Source of the DNA: CAYXFZ01 sp964464385
Lineage (GTDB): Bacteria; Planctomycetota; UBA1135
NCBI GenBank assembly: GCA_964464385.1
Contig: CAYXFZ010000006.1
Coordinates: 1 to 41,060, forward strand
Direction: 5' to 3'
Length of the DNA: 41,060 nucleotides
In this document: piece by piece, positions 1-7,082 of the stretch
Numbering within the stretch: position 1 is the stretch's first letter
Layout: every line of letters begins with the position of its first letter
Translations under genes and position numbers: made by a program
Notes under the pieces: model-generated
The model's database searches: none
Told to the model about the DNA's origin: nothing
The model's input: the letters and a program-made list of their open reading frames with translations, nothing else

Positions 1-5
1 GGGAG

Positions 6-97
<92 letters not shown>

Positions 98-164
98 GCG
101 GGCAGGGAGTTTAGCGACGGTTGGGGAGACCGGCAACGCGTGCCGAAGAATGGGAAAATGGGAA

Positions 165-252
165 TGGCGGAGGGGGTGGGATTTGAACCCACGGACCCGT
201 GAGGGTCGCCGGTTTTCAAAACCGGTCCATTCAGCCGCTCTGGCACCCCTCC
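165..252 (-). tRNA. tRNA-Ser (anticodon UGA)
   Basis: This is a second class II tRNA on the minus strand. Its acceptor stem pairs GGAGGGG with CCCCTCC. The anticodon stem CCGGT/ACCGG encloses the loop TTTGAAA, giving anticodon UGA, which reads UCN serine codons. It has a long variable arm, G as discriminator and an encoded CCA at 165-167. It lies 67 bases upstream of the tRNA-Ser(GCU) gene in the same orientation, so the pair may be co-transcribed. Confidence 0.95.
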
Positions 253-258
253 TAGGTT

Positions 259-672
259 TCATTCCTTGGGTTCCTCGTTACTGGCGGCCAACACATCTTC
301 GGTGATGAAGATGGGCGCACCCAAGCGCAAGCAAAGAGCGAGGGCATCACTGGGTCGGCAGTCCACTTGCACATTTTCGTCCCCGCATTGCAGGCGCAGT
401 TCGGCGAAATAGGTCCCCTCTTGGACATCGTGAATGACCGCACATTCCAATTCCGTTTGAGAGGCAGTCAACAAACTTGCCGCCAACTGATGCGTCAAGG
501 GTCGCGGGGTGGATTCTTTTTGCAGGCAGCGGGAGAGTTCTGCCGCTTCGTTGGGGCCAATCATCAAGGTCAGGCGGCGGGGCTCGCCGGCCGATTCCGC
601 CTCTTCCAATTGCACCGTCTGGGTGTCCTGGTTTTCCACCATGACGAGACGGCTGAGGTTGACGGGAATCAT
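259..672 (-). CDS. bifunctional nuclease (BFN/DUF151) domain protein
   Basis: This 137-residue protein is almost entirely one BFN domain. The diagnostic C-terminal block is visible: VDCRPSDALALCLRLGAPIF followed by ITEDVL. The family was named for nuclease activity reported in plant and bacterial members, but the role in most bacteria is unsettled; members occur as stand-alone proteins or fused to UVR domains. The preceding core shows the strand pattern GTYFAELRL typical of the fold. The ATG at 672 is preceded at 9 bases by TAGGAT and has no Shine-Dalgarno sequence. It is transcribed towards the tRNA-Ser genes and away from the alkyl-transferase gene at 698. The family call is firm; the biochemical role is not. 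Confidence 0.85.
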   Translation of the reverse strand: MIPVNLSRLVMVENQDTQTVQLEEAESAGEPRRLTLMIGPNEAAELSRCLQKESTPRPLTHQLAASLLTASQTELECAVIHDVQEGTYFAELRLQCGDENVQVDCRPSDALALCLRLGAPIFITEDVLAASNEEPKE

Positions 673-681
673 GTCGCGCCT

Positions 682-687
682 ATCCTA
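682..687 (-). promoter_or_regulatory. -10-like TAGGAT for the BFN-domain gene
   Basis: TAGGAT lies 9 bases upstream of the ATG at 672 on the minus strand. It overlaps by five bases a TATCCT hexamer on the plus strand (681-686) that lies 11 bases before the ATG at 698, so both divergent genes may share one symmetric -10 region. I see no convincing -35 element. Confidence 0.45.
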
Positions 688-697
688 GCCCCAGTTC

Positions 698-1219
698 ATG
701 CTCAATCTTGAAGCGGTTTTCGTCGAGTCTCTTCCTTCCCCATGGGGGAGCATCGTTTTCTCCTGGGGAGAGGACGGAACCTTGCTGGGGATCCGTCTTC
801 CGGGCACCGGACACCGCCCACGGCCGCGCGGCCAGCGCCCGACAGGCGCGCCGACGATCCGCAGGGTGGAAGCATGGTTGCAAGCTTGGTGGAATCCTTT
901 TCCTGGCAGCTGGCAGATGCCGGGGAACACTCCGTTTGCGCGCAAGGTCTATGCCTGCGTCCATCAAATCCCAGCCGGGGCCACCCGAAGTTACGGCGAA
1001 GTGGCGGCGGCCTGCGGCTCTGTCGGGGCCTCGCGTGCCGTGGGCAATTGCATGGCGCGCAATCCCATGCCGTTGATTGTGCCCTGCCATCGCGTGTTGG
1101 CCGCCTCGTGCATGGGTGGATTTGGGGGTGGACTTTCCATGAAGGCCGACCTCCTTGCCGGGGAAGTTGGCGGATCCAGTGCCCACTTCGGGTCGAATCA
1201 GCCCGAAGCCAAAACCTGA
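698..1219 (+). CDS. ogt: methylated-DNA--protein-cysteine S-methyltransferase (Ogt/MGMT type)
   Basis: This is a suicide DNA-repair protein that moves alkyl groups from O6-alkylguanine to its own cysteine. The active-site motif IVPCHRV is present with Cys130. The DNA-binding helix segment RSYGEVAAACG and the arginine-finger region SRAVGNCMARNP precede it, and the family's GGFGGGL loop follows at about 139-145. The N-terminal half is a poorly conserved ribonuclease-like domain, as usual. At 173 residues the length matches Ogt/AdaB proteins. The C-terminus, after LLAGE, is a non-conserved tail that overlaps the 3' end of the convergent HupE-like gene by 22 bases. The start chosen is the ATG just inside the divergent promoter region. 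The symbol could equally be adaB. Confidence 0.92.
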   Translation: MLNLEAVFVESLPSPWGSIVFSWGEDGTLLGIRLPGTGHRPRPRGQRPTGAPTIRRVEAWLQAWWNPFPGSWQMPGNTPFARKVYACVHQIPAGATRSYGEVAAACGSVGASRAVGNCMARNPMPLIVPCHRVLAASCMGGFGGGLSMKADLLAGEVGGSSAHFGSNQPEAKT

Positions 1220-2478
1220 CCCAGCTCGTACAGCAGGAAAAGGACTGTGGCGCTACCCACGAATTGTTTCCAGATGGGTCGCCAAGTCTTTTCCAGGAGG
1301 GGCAAACAGCCAAGGGAAATCGCCACCAAACCGCCGCCGGCGAACACCCCGGCCATGGATACCGTGGGCATGGCAGCATCCACTGCATTGGCGAAAAACA
1401 CCAGCCCGGCGGCGCCCAGGACGAAGAAGATGTTCCGGCGCAGCATGGCGCGCGTTTCTTTTCCCAAGCGCTGACCCAGGGAGCCGAGGAGCATCACCGG
1501 TAGGGCAAATGCCAGTTGGCCGAGTTCCACGCCGAGGTGGAAACCGACCAAGGCCGTGGTGCGCGCCTGCAAGGGAAGGCCGATTTCTCCCAGAACCCCG
1601 GCAAAGCCGAAGCCGTGCAGAAGACCAAAGACGAAAGCGAGAGTCCAGGGCCGGAAGCGCGGTGAGGTGCCCCGCAGATGCAGACTTAAAACGACCAAAA
1701 TGGAAAGCGCAATGGCCGGTTCCACGATCCCTGGAGAAAGGGAAAAAATTTCCAATGCACTCAGGGCCAAGGTGAAGCTGTGGGCAATCGTGAAGCCGGT
1801 GATGGCGGCGACCAAGCCCAGCCAACGAGCGACTCCCAGAAACAAGGCCAGCAAAAACGCCAAGTGATCCCAACCCTCCAGCACATGCGAGGAGCCCAAG
1901 CGTAAATAATCCTGGAAGGGGTAGTTGGTAAAGCTAGCGGTGCGATTGTCCGTGTCCAATAGGGAAAATTGGTCCACCGAGCGAATGCCACGCAAGGTGA
2001 TGTGCATGCGGTGGTCGGGATTGCCCTGATCAAAAAACAGGGTTGAAGAAACGACGCATGCATTTGGGATTTTTACCCAAGGGATATGGGCCTGGACCAA
2101 AAGCCAATCGAAATCTTCGTGCCGGCGTTCCAATTCTCGAAAGTCCGCGGTCAGAGCCTCGCCATCGGCCACCAAAACGAGGCCTTGCCGTAAATATTCC
2201 AAGATGAGAGGTTTGCCCTGGCGCAGCTCTTCGTCCGAGAGGAGGACGTTGGCGTCCACGTCCAATCCCAAGTCGGTGACTTCCAGAAGCGAAAGAACTT
2301 GCACCCGCAAGTCCACGTCGAGGCCATTTGGAGTGGCGTGGAGTTCGAGCCGGGAAAAGGACATGGGGTGGGAAAGTTCCGGAGTCCCTGCGTACAACTT
2401 GGGAGTCTCAGCCTCCAACTCGAAAGTCTCACCGTGCGGGAAGAGACCCAGGACCCCGGCCAGCCATGGCCCAATCAC
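1198..2478 (-). CDS. HupE/UreJ family membrane protein
   Basis: An extracytoplasmic domain of about 190 residues is followed by a hydrophobic half with about seven membrane segments. The HupE/UreJ_2 signature histidines are visible: HVLEGWDHLAF, FTIAHSFTLAL, FGLLHGFGFAG and FHLGVELGQ. Relatives are proposed nickel or cobalt permeases linked to hydrogenases and ureases, but this subtype is widespread without them and none is encoded here. The start is uncertain. I chose the GTG at 2478, which begins right after the TGA of the upstream regulator gene (2480-2482) and gives a short hydrophobic N-terminus. An ATG at 2364 and a TTG at 2547 inside the regulator gene are alternatives. The 3' end overlaps the alkyl-transferase gene tail-to-tail. 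Confidence 0.85.
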   Translation of the reverse strand: MIGPWLAGVLGLFPHGETFELEAETPKLYAGTPELSHPMSFSRLELHATPNGLDVDLRVQVLSLLEVTDLGLDVDANVLLSDEELRQGKPLILEYLRQGLVLVADGEALTADFRELERRHEDFDWLLVQAHIPWVKIPNACVVSSTLFFDQGNPDHRMHITLRGIRSVDQFSLLDTDNRTASFTNYPFQDYLRLGSSHVLEGWDHLAFLLALFLGVARWLGLVAAITGFTIAHSFTLALSALEIFSLSPGIVEPAIALSILVVLSLHLRGTSPRFRPWTLAFVFGLLHGFGFAGVLGEIGLPLQARTTALVGFHLGVELGQLAFALPVMLLGSLGQRLGKETRAMLRRNIFFVLGAAGLVFFANAVDAAMPTVSMAGVFAGGGLVAISLGCLPLLEKTWRPIWKQFVGSATVLFLLYELGQVLASG

Positions 2479-2479
2479 G

Positions 2480-3487
2480 TCAATCGTCGTAGGGGTGCGG
2501 CAAGGAATCCACCACACCTTCAAATGCAGGTACCAAGTTCGGGTCAAACTGACCGCCGGCGCCGTCTCGAATGACGCGCAAGGCCTCGTCTTTAGGCAGG
2601 GCCTTGCGGTAGGAACGATTCGAACACATGGCGTCGTAAGTGTCGGCGATCATGACCAATCGCGCACCCAAGGGAATGGCCTCGCCGGCTAGGCCCTGGG
2701 TGTAGCCGTTGCCGTCCCATCGTTCGTGTTCACTCAGGACAATGCGGTGCACTTCGGGAAAATCACGAGCCAGAGGTTTGACCATACGGGCTCCTTCCTG
2801 CGGATGCCGCCGGATGATTTCCCATTCTTGTTCGGTCAGTTTGCCAGCCTTGTGCAAGATGGAGAGCGGCACGCTGATTTTGCCGATGTCATGCAAGAGG
2901 GCGCCGACCCGGATTTCTCCGATCTGCGTGCGGGACAAGCCCGGCAAAGTCTTGGCCATTTGGGTGGCAATGGAGGCCACTTTGCGCGAGTGATCCCGGG
3001 TGTATTTGTCCTTGGCCTCCAAGCTGGTAACCAAAGATTGAACACCACGAAGGAAGCCCTGGATCGGGGCCCGTTCTGCCCTCTTATGGTTTTCGTGCAA
3101 CTGTCGTCGGGCTTGCATGGCGTCCAGCAATTTGCTGCCCAATTCGTTGGCTGCGGCGGGTTTGATGAGGTATTCATCGGCGCCTCTCCGCATGCTAGAT
3201 ACGGCAGTGGCCACATCGTCATAACCGGTCAACATGACGAAGGCCGTTTGCGGTCGGATTTGGCGCACATAGCGGAGCAGTTCGCCGCCGTTCATATCCG
3301 GCAGACCGAAGTCGCAGAGTAGGGCGTCGAAGCTGCGTTCGCGCAGGAGGCAGACGGCATCGCGGGCCGTGGTGACGCCGGAAGTCTGGAAGCCCTCCGC
3401 CTCAAGGAGGCGCTGATTGAGTTGCAACTGCTCCACATCGTCTTCGACAACAAGGACGGAAAGGTCGGAAGTGAGGGAGGGTGTCAC
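2480..3487 (-). CDS. response regulator with HD-GYP output domain (c-di-GMP phosphodiesterase-like)
   Basis: This 335-residue protein joins a receiver domain (about 8-125) to an HD-GYP domain (about 150-325). Receiver hallmarks are the acidic pair in VVEDD, the phospho-acceptor Asp59 in LLCDFGLPD, Thr87 in MLTGYDD and Lys109 in LIKP. The HD-GYP domain shows DKYTRDHS, the HD pair H199-D200 in LLHDIGK, and HERWDGNGY at 254-262. The family normally hydrolyses cyclic di-GMP. The signature Gly-Tyr-Pro reads Gly-Tyr-Thr here, so activity or specificity is uncertain. The start is a GTG. No partner kinase is encoded nearby. The HupE-like gene begins immediately downstream, so the two are probably co-transcribed. 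Confidence 0.92.
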   Translation of the reverse strand: MTPSLTSDLSVLVVEDDVEQLQLNQRLLEAEGFQTSGVTTARDAVCLLRERSFDALLCDFGLPDMNGGELLRYVRQIRPQTAFVMLTGYDDVATAVSSMRRGADEYLIKPAAANELGSKLLDAMQARRQLHENHKRAERAPIQGFLRGVQSLVTSLEAKDKYTRDHSRKVASIATQMAKTLPGLSRTQIGEIRVGALLHDIGKISVPLSILHKAGKLTEQEWEIIRRHPQEGARMVKPLARDFPEVHRIVLSEHERWDGNGYTQGLAGEAIPLGARLVMIADTYDAMCSNRSYRKALPKDEALRVIRDGAGGQFDPNLVPAFEGVVDSLPHPYDD

Positions 3488-3577
3488 GGGCTGGGAGGGA
3501 AGGAGTCCAAGCTAGGGGCGCTAACAAGTTGCCCAATCTTGCCCATCTTTGCAAACGCCAGGGTTTCGGAAAACAAT

Positions 3578-3583
3578 TAGAAT
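3578..3583 (+). promoter_or_regulatory. -10-like TAGAAT for hpt operon
   Basis: TAGAAT ends 6 bases before the ATG at 3590. A start site 6-7 bases downstream of a -10 box would coincide with the A of the ATG, so the transcript would be leaderless. No Shine-Dalgarno sequence lies between them. Confidence 0.5.
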
Positions 3584-3589
3584 GGTCAG

Positions 3590-4201
3590 ATGGACCGCTT
3601 CAAGAGCCGCGTTCTACTGGATCAGGACGCTCTCCGCCAAGGAATCGACGCTTTGGCCGAGCGGCTTCGGCCCGAATTGACACCGGAAATGGTCACAGTT
3701 GTGCCAATTTTGGGAGGTGCCATGGTCTTTGCCGCAGATTTGATGCGGCGCCTGCCCCCGGGGCTGGTCCTGGATTTCATGCGCATTCGCACTTACGGTG
3801 ACTCTACTTCTCCCCAGAAAACGCCGCAGGCCGATTGGCTCCCACACGAAGAAAACATTCGCGGCCGTCATGTCCTCTTGGTGGACGACATTTTGGATAC
3901 CGGTCGCACCATGACCGAAGCCCGTCGTCTTCTCTTGGAGGATTTTGGGGCTGCCAAGGTCACGATCGTGGTCCTGGTGGACAAGCCTGTGCGGCGGGAG
4001 GCCCCCGTGGCGGCCGATCACAGTGTACTTCTTTTGAACGAGGACCTCTTCCTCGTCGGGTTTGGCCTGGATCTTGCTGGCCGTTACCGCAACTTGCCGG
4101 AACTGCTCGTGCTGGAACCCAAGACCGAAGCCGTCGCCCAAAAAAGTGCGGAAGAAGGGCCCAGCATGGCCGCTTCCGAAACATCCGCCTCTGGAATTTG
4201 A
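3590..4201 (+). CDS. hpt: hypoxanthine phosphoribosyltransferase
   Basis: This purine-salvage enzyme converts hypoxanthine (and often guanine) plus PRPP to IMP or GMP in the cytoplasm. The PRPP-binding loop VLLVDDILDTGRT is intact at about 96-108. The N-terminal flexible-loop region contains VPILGGAMVF and RIRTYGDST, and the purine-binding C-terminal block reads GFGLDLAGRYRNLPEL. At 203 residues it is slightly longer than usual because of a Ser/Glu/Ala-rich tail after the catalytic domain. Its TGA overlaps the probable TTG start of the following pseudouridine synthase gene. It heads a four-gene operon with two tRNA/rRNA-modification genes. Confidence 0.95.
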   Translation: MDRFKSRVLLDQDALRQGIDALAERLRPELTPEMVTVVPILGGAMVFAADLMRRLPPGLVLDFMRIRTYGDSTSPQKTPQADWLPHEENIRGRHVLLVDDILDTGRTMTEARRLLLEDFGAAKVTIVVLVDKPVRREAPVAADHSVLLLNEDLFLVGFGLDLAGRYRNLPELLVLEPKTEAVAQKSAEEGPSMAASETSASGI

Positions 4202-5193
4202 TTGCCCCTCTGCCAGTTCCCGAGGAACTGTCGGGCATCACCCTGGACGAATTCCTCGCGCTCAAGTGGCCCCGCGTGGCCAAGGGGGCCCTGCGTCGAT
4301 TGATCCAGGAGGGCGTCGTGACCGTTGGCGGGATGGCCGCTCGACCGTCCCTGAAATTGCGCTCCACCGACGTCATTCTTTTTGAAGTGGATCCCGGCGA
4401 CCTTCCCCAAGTTCCGGGAGCTACTTTTCAACCCACCATTCTTTACGAGGATGAGCATGTGGTGGCGGTGGACAAGCCGGCGGGTTTCCCTGTGGAGCCT
4501 GGTCGTTGGGGGGAGCATCCCGTGACCTTGACCGGCGCCCTCCTGGATTGGGCGGAATTGGATTCTGGGCCGGGGGACATGCCGCGGCGTCGGCCTCGTG
4601 CCGTTCATCGTCTGGATTTGGGCACCAGTGGCGTGATTTTGTACGCTCTGACTTTGGATTCCGAGCGTCACTTTCGTGCTTGTTTTGAGAAGGGCGAATT
4701 AGACAAGCGTTACCACGCTTTGGCGCTGGGGGAAGTGACGGCCGATAGCGTGATTGATCGGCCCTTGGCACCGGATTCCACTCGTGGTGGGTTGATGCGA
4801 GTGAACGAACACGGCGGCAAGAAGGCCATCACCGAAATCAGCATTCTCAAGCTCTACCGGGGTTACACTTTGCTGGAATGTCGGCCGCGAACGGGGCGCA
4901 CCCACCAAATCCGCGCTCATTTGGCCTCGATTGGCCATCCCTTGGCAGTGGATCCCCGCTATGGCGGCCGCGTCTCTTTGTTGCTGTCCGAATGGAAGCC
5001 GGGCTACCGCATGGCCAAAGGGCGCACCGAAAAGCCTGTGATCGAACGACTGACCTTGCACGCTGCTTCCCTGGAAGTTCCGAATGTAGATGGGAATGTG
5101 TTGAAGATTCAAGCTCCTTGGCCCAAAGATTTTCGCATCTTAATGGCCAAACTCGACCGGTGGCGCCGTGCAGATTCGCCGTATTCCCGCTGA
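4198..5193 (+). CDS. RluA-family pseudouridine synthase
   Basis: The enzyme isomerises specific uridines in rRNA or tRNA to pseudouridine. An N-terminal S4-like RNA-binding segment (about residues 15-60, ALRRLIQEGVVTVGG) is followed by the synthase domain. The catalytic motif HRLDLGTSG contains the nucleophile Asp, and RPRTGRTHQIRAHL is the second family hallmark. I chose a TTG start at 4198 that overlaps the hpt stop codon (TTGA). The frame stays open far upstream inside hpt, but that part has no family resemblance. The result is 331 residues, normal for RluC/RluD-type proteins. The exact target (23S rRNA or tRNA) cannot be read from sequence. The 3' end overlaps truD by 26 bases. Confidence 0.92.
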   Translation: MIAPLPVPEELSGITLDEFLALKWPRVAKGALRRLIQEGVVTVGGMAARPSLKLRSTDVILFEVDPGDLPQVPGATFQPTILYEDEHVVAVDKPAGFPVEPGRWGEHPVTLTGALLDWAELDSGPGDMPRRRPRAVHRLDLGTSGVILYALTLDSERHFRACFEKGELDKRYHALALGEVTADSVIDRPLAPDSTRGGLMRVNEHGGKKAITEISILKLYRGYTLLECRPRTGRTHQIRAHLASIGHPLAVDPRYGGRVSLLLSEWKPGYRMAKGRTEKPVIERLTLHAASLEVPNVDGNVLKIQAPWPKDFRILMAKLDRWRRADSPYSR

Positions 5194-6412
5194 CTTTCGG
5201 ATCACCGAACGACTTCATCCCGAGATTCTTGGTACGGGGGAGGTCCGGCTTTATCGCGTGGCCCGTCGCAATCGAGGCGTGGTGGATGTCGCGGGGCTCT
5301 TGGCCAAGCTGGCTGGGGTCGAGCGCTCCTCGGTCTCTTGGGGCGAGGACGGCGGTCGCGAAGGGACGCATGTTCAACACTTCACGGTGACGGGGGGCGT
5401 CCCGGTCGAATTCCAAGAAGAAGGTTTGCGCCTGACCATGCTCGCGGAGGTGGCGCGTCCTCTGCAGCCCGAAGATGTCCTAGGCAAGGAATGCGAATTG
5501 GTGGTGCGTGCCATCAATCGCATCGAGCTTGCCCGTTTGCGGCGCAACGTAGCCGAGGTGCAGGCCGAGGGATTGCCCAATTACTTCGATGATGCCCCGT
5601 TCTTCCCGCTTCGCCATGGGCAAGGATTCGTGGTTCGGTCTCTGTTACGCGGAGACTGGGAAGGGGGTCTGCGCGCCCTGTTGTGTTCGCCTTCGGCCTT
5701 TGGACCGGATGCGATCGAGGCCTACAAACGGGAATTGGATCTAGGGTGGGGCGATTGGACGAGTTTGGTCGAGCGCTCGGTCGGACGGCGTGGTGAGGCC
5801 GTGTTTCGTCTCCTGGCCCGCCATCCTCAGGACTTTCAGGCGGCATTTGTGGAGGGAGTTTCCAAGGGGGAACAGCGTGCCCATTGGGCCGCTTGGTCCT
5901 GCCATCTTTGGAATCGCTGCGCGGCCTTGCGGGTGCGCAAACTGGTTGGCGATGGGGTCACGGATTTGCCGGGTGATGAGGGCCTTCTGCCGGTGCTACG
6001 AGGAAGTTCCCCCGCGTCCCTGGAAGTGCTTCGTACCGAGACCATTCCCGTATTGGGTCCGGGCTTTGCGTATGCCGGCGATGGCGGCCGCTATTACCGC
6101 GCCGTGTTGATGAGCGAGGACGTGGATGCCGAGGCCATGCTGGCGGCCTGCCAGGAATTTCTACCTCCCAGCCAGGATCGGAACTTGGGTTGCTTCCCAC
6201 AACACTTGCGGGCCTCCCCCGCGGAATTGGACGAACGAGACATTCGCCAAAAGACGCGCAAGTTGCGTCTGCGCTTTCATCTTCCGTCCGGTGCCGATCC
6301 CGTGGTTTTGAGCAAACGCTTGGCGGTTCCGGAAGTGGACGAGCCGCCCGGATTTCCAGTGCGAGTTCGGGTCGGCCGCATGGTCTATGAATTCCCGTTA
6401 TGCCCGGCCTAG
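5168..6412 (+). CDS. truD: tRNA pseudouridine(13) synthase TruD
   Basis: This 414-residue protein matches the TruD family, which makes pseudouridine-13 in tRNA. The NYFDD block, followed by RHGQGFVVRSLLRGDWEGGLRALL, is characteristic, and the C-terminal half carries the TRUD insertion domain. The usual catalytic motif G-x-K-D-x4-T-x-Q appears here as GEDGGREGTHVQ: the catalytic aspartate (Asp61) and the Thr/Gln are kept while the Lys is Glu. The start is a GTG at 5168 inside the RluA-family gene. The gene overlaps the next gene by 13 bases. Two pseudouridine synthases of different superfamily branches side by side suggest a small RNA-modification operon. Confidence 0.88.
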   Translation: MQIRRIPADFRITERLHPEILGTGEVRLYRVARRNRGVVDVAGLLAKLAGVERSSVSWGEDGGREGTHVQHFTVTGGVPVEFQEEGLRLTMLAEVARPLQPEDVLGKECELVVRAINRIELARLRRNVAEVQAEGLPNYFDDAPFFPLRHGQGFVVRSLLRGDWEGGLRALLCSPSAFGPDAIEAYKRELDLGWGDWTSLVERSVGRRGEAVFRLLARHPQDFQAAFVEGVSKGEQRAHWAAWSCHLWNRCAALRVRKLVGDGVTDLPGDEGLLPVLRGSSPASLEVLRTETIPVLGPGFAYAGDGGRYYRAVLMSEDVDAEAMLAACQEFLPPSQDRNLGCFPQHLRASPAELDERDIRQKTRKLRLRFHLPSGADPVVLSKRLAVPEVDEPPGFPVRVRVGRMVYEFPLCPA

Positions 6413-6999
6413 CTTTTTTTCTATGGTGCTTCTTGGTGTTTCTGCTCCTGGGCGTGCGTGCTCTCGTGCATTTTCGTCGGACGGGCACCTTTGGCTACCG
6501 AGTTCCGAGCCCGGCGGATGGGTGGCGGGCCAAGGTTGGGCCGGTCTTGCTCGCCATCGGCGGCATCCTGGTTGGATTGGGCCCGTTTCTGCTCTGGCTC
6601 GGGTGGGCGGTGCCGCTTTGGGATTCCGGGGTGTGGTTGCATGGGGTGGGCTTTGCCTTGGCCGTCGGCGGGATCGCCTTGACATGGTGGTGTCAACACC
6701 AGATGGGGGACTCTTGGCGCTTCGGCTCGGACTCCAAGGAAATCCTCCCTCTGGTGGTTGAGGGTGTTTTCGCCCACGTGCGCCACCCCATTTATTCCGC
6801 CGATCTTTTGGCCTTCCTGGGCATTGCTCTTTTGGCCCCGCACCCCTGCACTTGGCTAGGGTGGGGGATCACGATTTTGGCCTTTCAGTGGCAAGTGCGG
6901 GTCGTGGAAGAACCCCTCTTGGAGCGCCTACACGGGGATGCTTGGCTGCAATGGGCCTCTCAAACTCCCAGGTTTCTGCCCTGGGGGACCACAGATTGA
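6400..6999 (+). CDS. isoprenylcysteine carboxyl methyltransferase-like membrane protein
   Basis: This 199-residue polytopic membrane protein has about five hydrophobic segments. The C-terminal half carries the ICMT/PEMT-type SAM-binding pattern: GVFAHVRHPIYSADLLAF, and then VEEPLLERLHGDAWLQW close to the end. Bacterial members methylate membrane lipids or unknown substrates, and no prenylated-protein pathway is implied. It overlaps truD by 13 bases and closes the hpt operon. A short gap with no obvious terminator separates it from the secreted propeller gene. The family is recognisable; the substrate is unknown. Confidence 0.82.
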   Translation: MPGLAFFLWCFLVFLLLGVRALVHFRRTGTFGYRVPSPADGWRAKVGPVLLAIGGILVGLGPFLLWLGWAVPLWDSGVWLHGVGFALAVGGIALTWWCQHQMGDSWRFGSDSKEILPLVVEGVFAHVRHPIYSADLLAFLGIALLAPHPCTWLGWGITILAFQWQVRVVEEPLLERLHGDAWLQWASQTPRFLPWGTTD

Positions 7000-7082
7000 G
7001 GCCAAAATTGGGTTTTTGGGATACACTTTAGTCCCCTGGATGGCCGAAAGATGCTCAGGAGACCACTTCTGGGCCCCTCCCC

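Noticed and set aside
1198..2478. Hydrogenase or urease accessory cluster suggested by the HupE/UreJ protein
   Set aside because: No hydrogenase, urease or maturation gene lies in the window.
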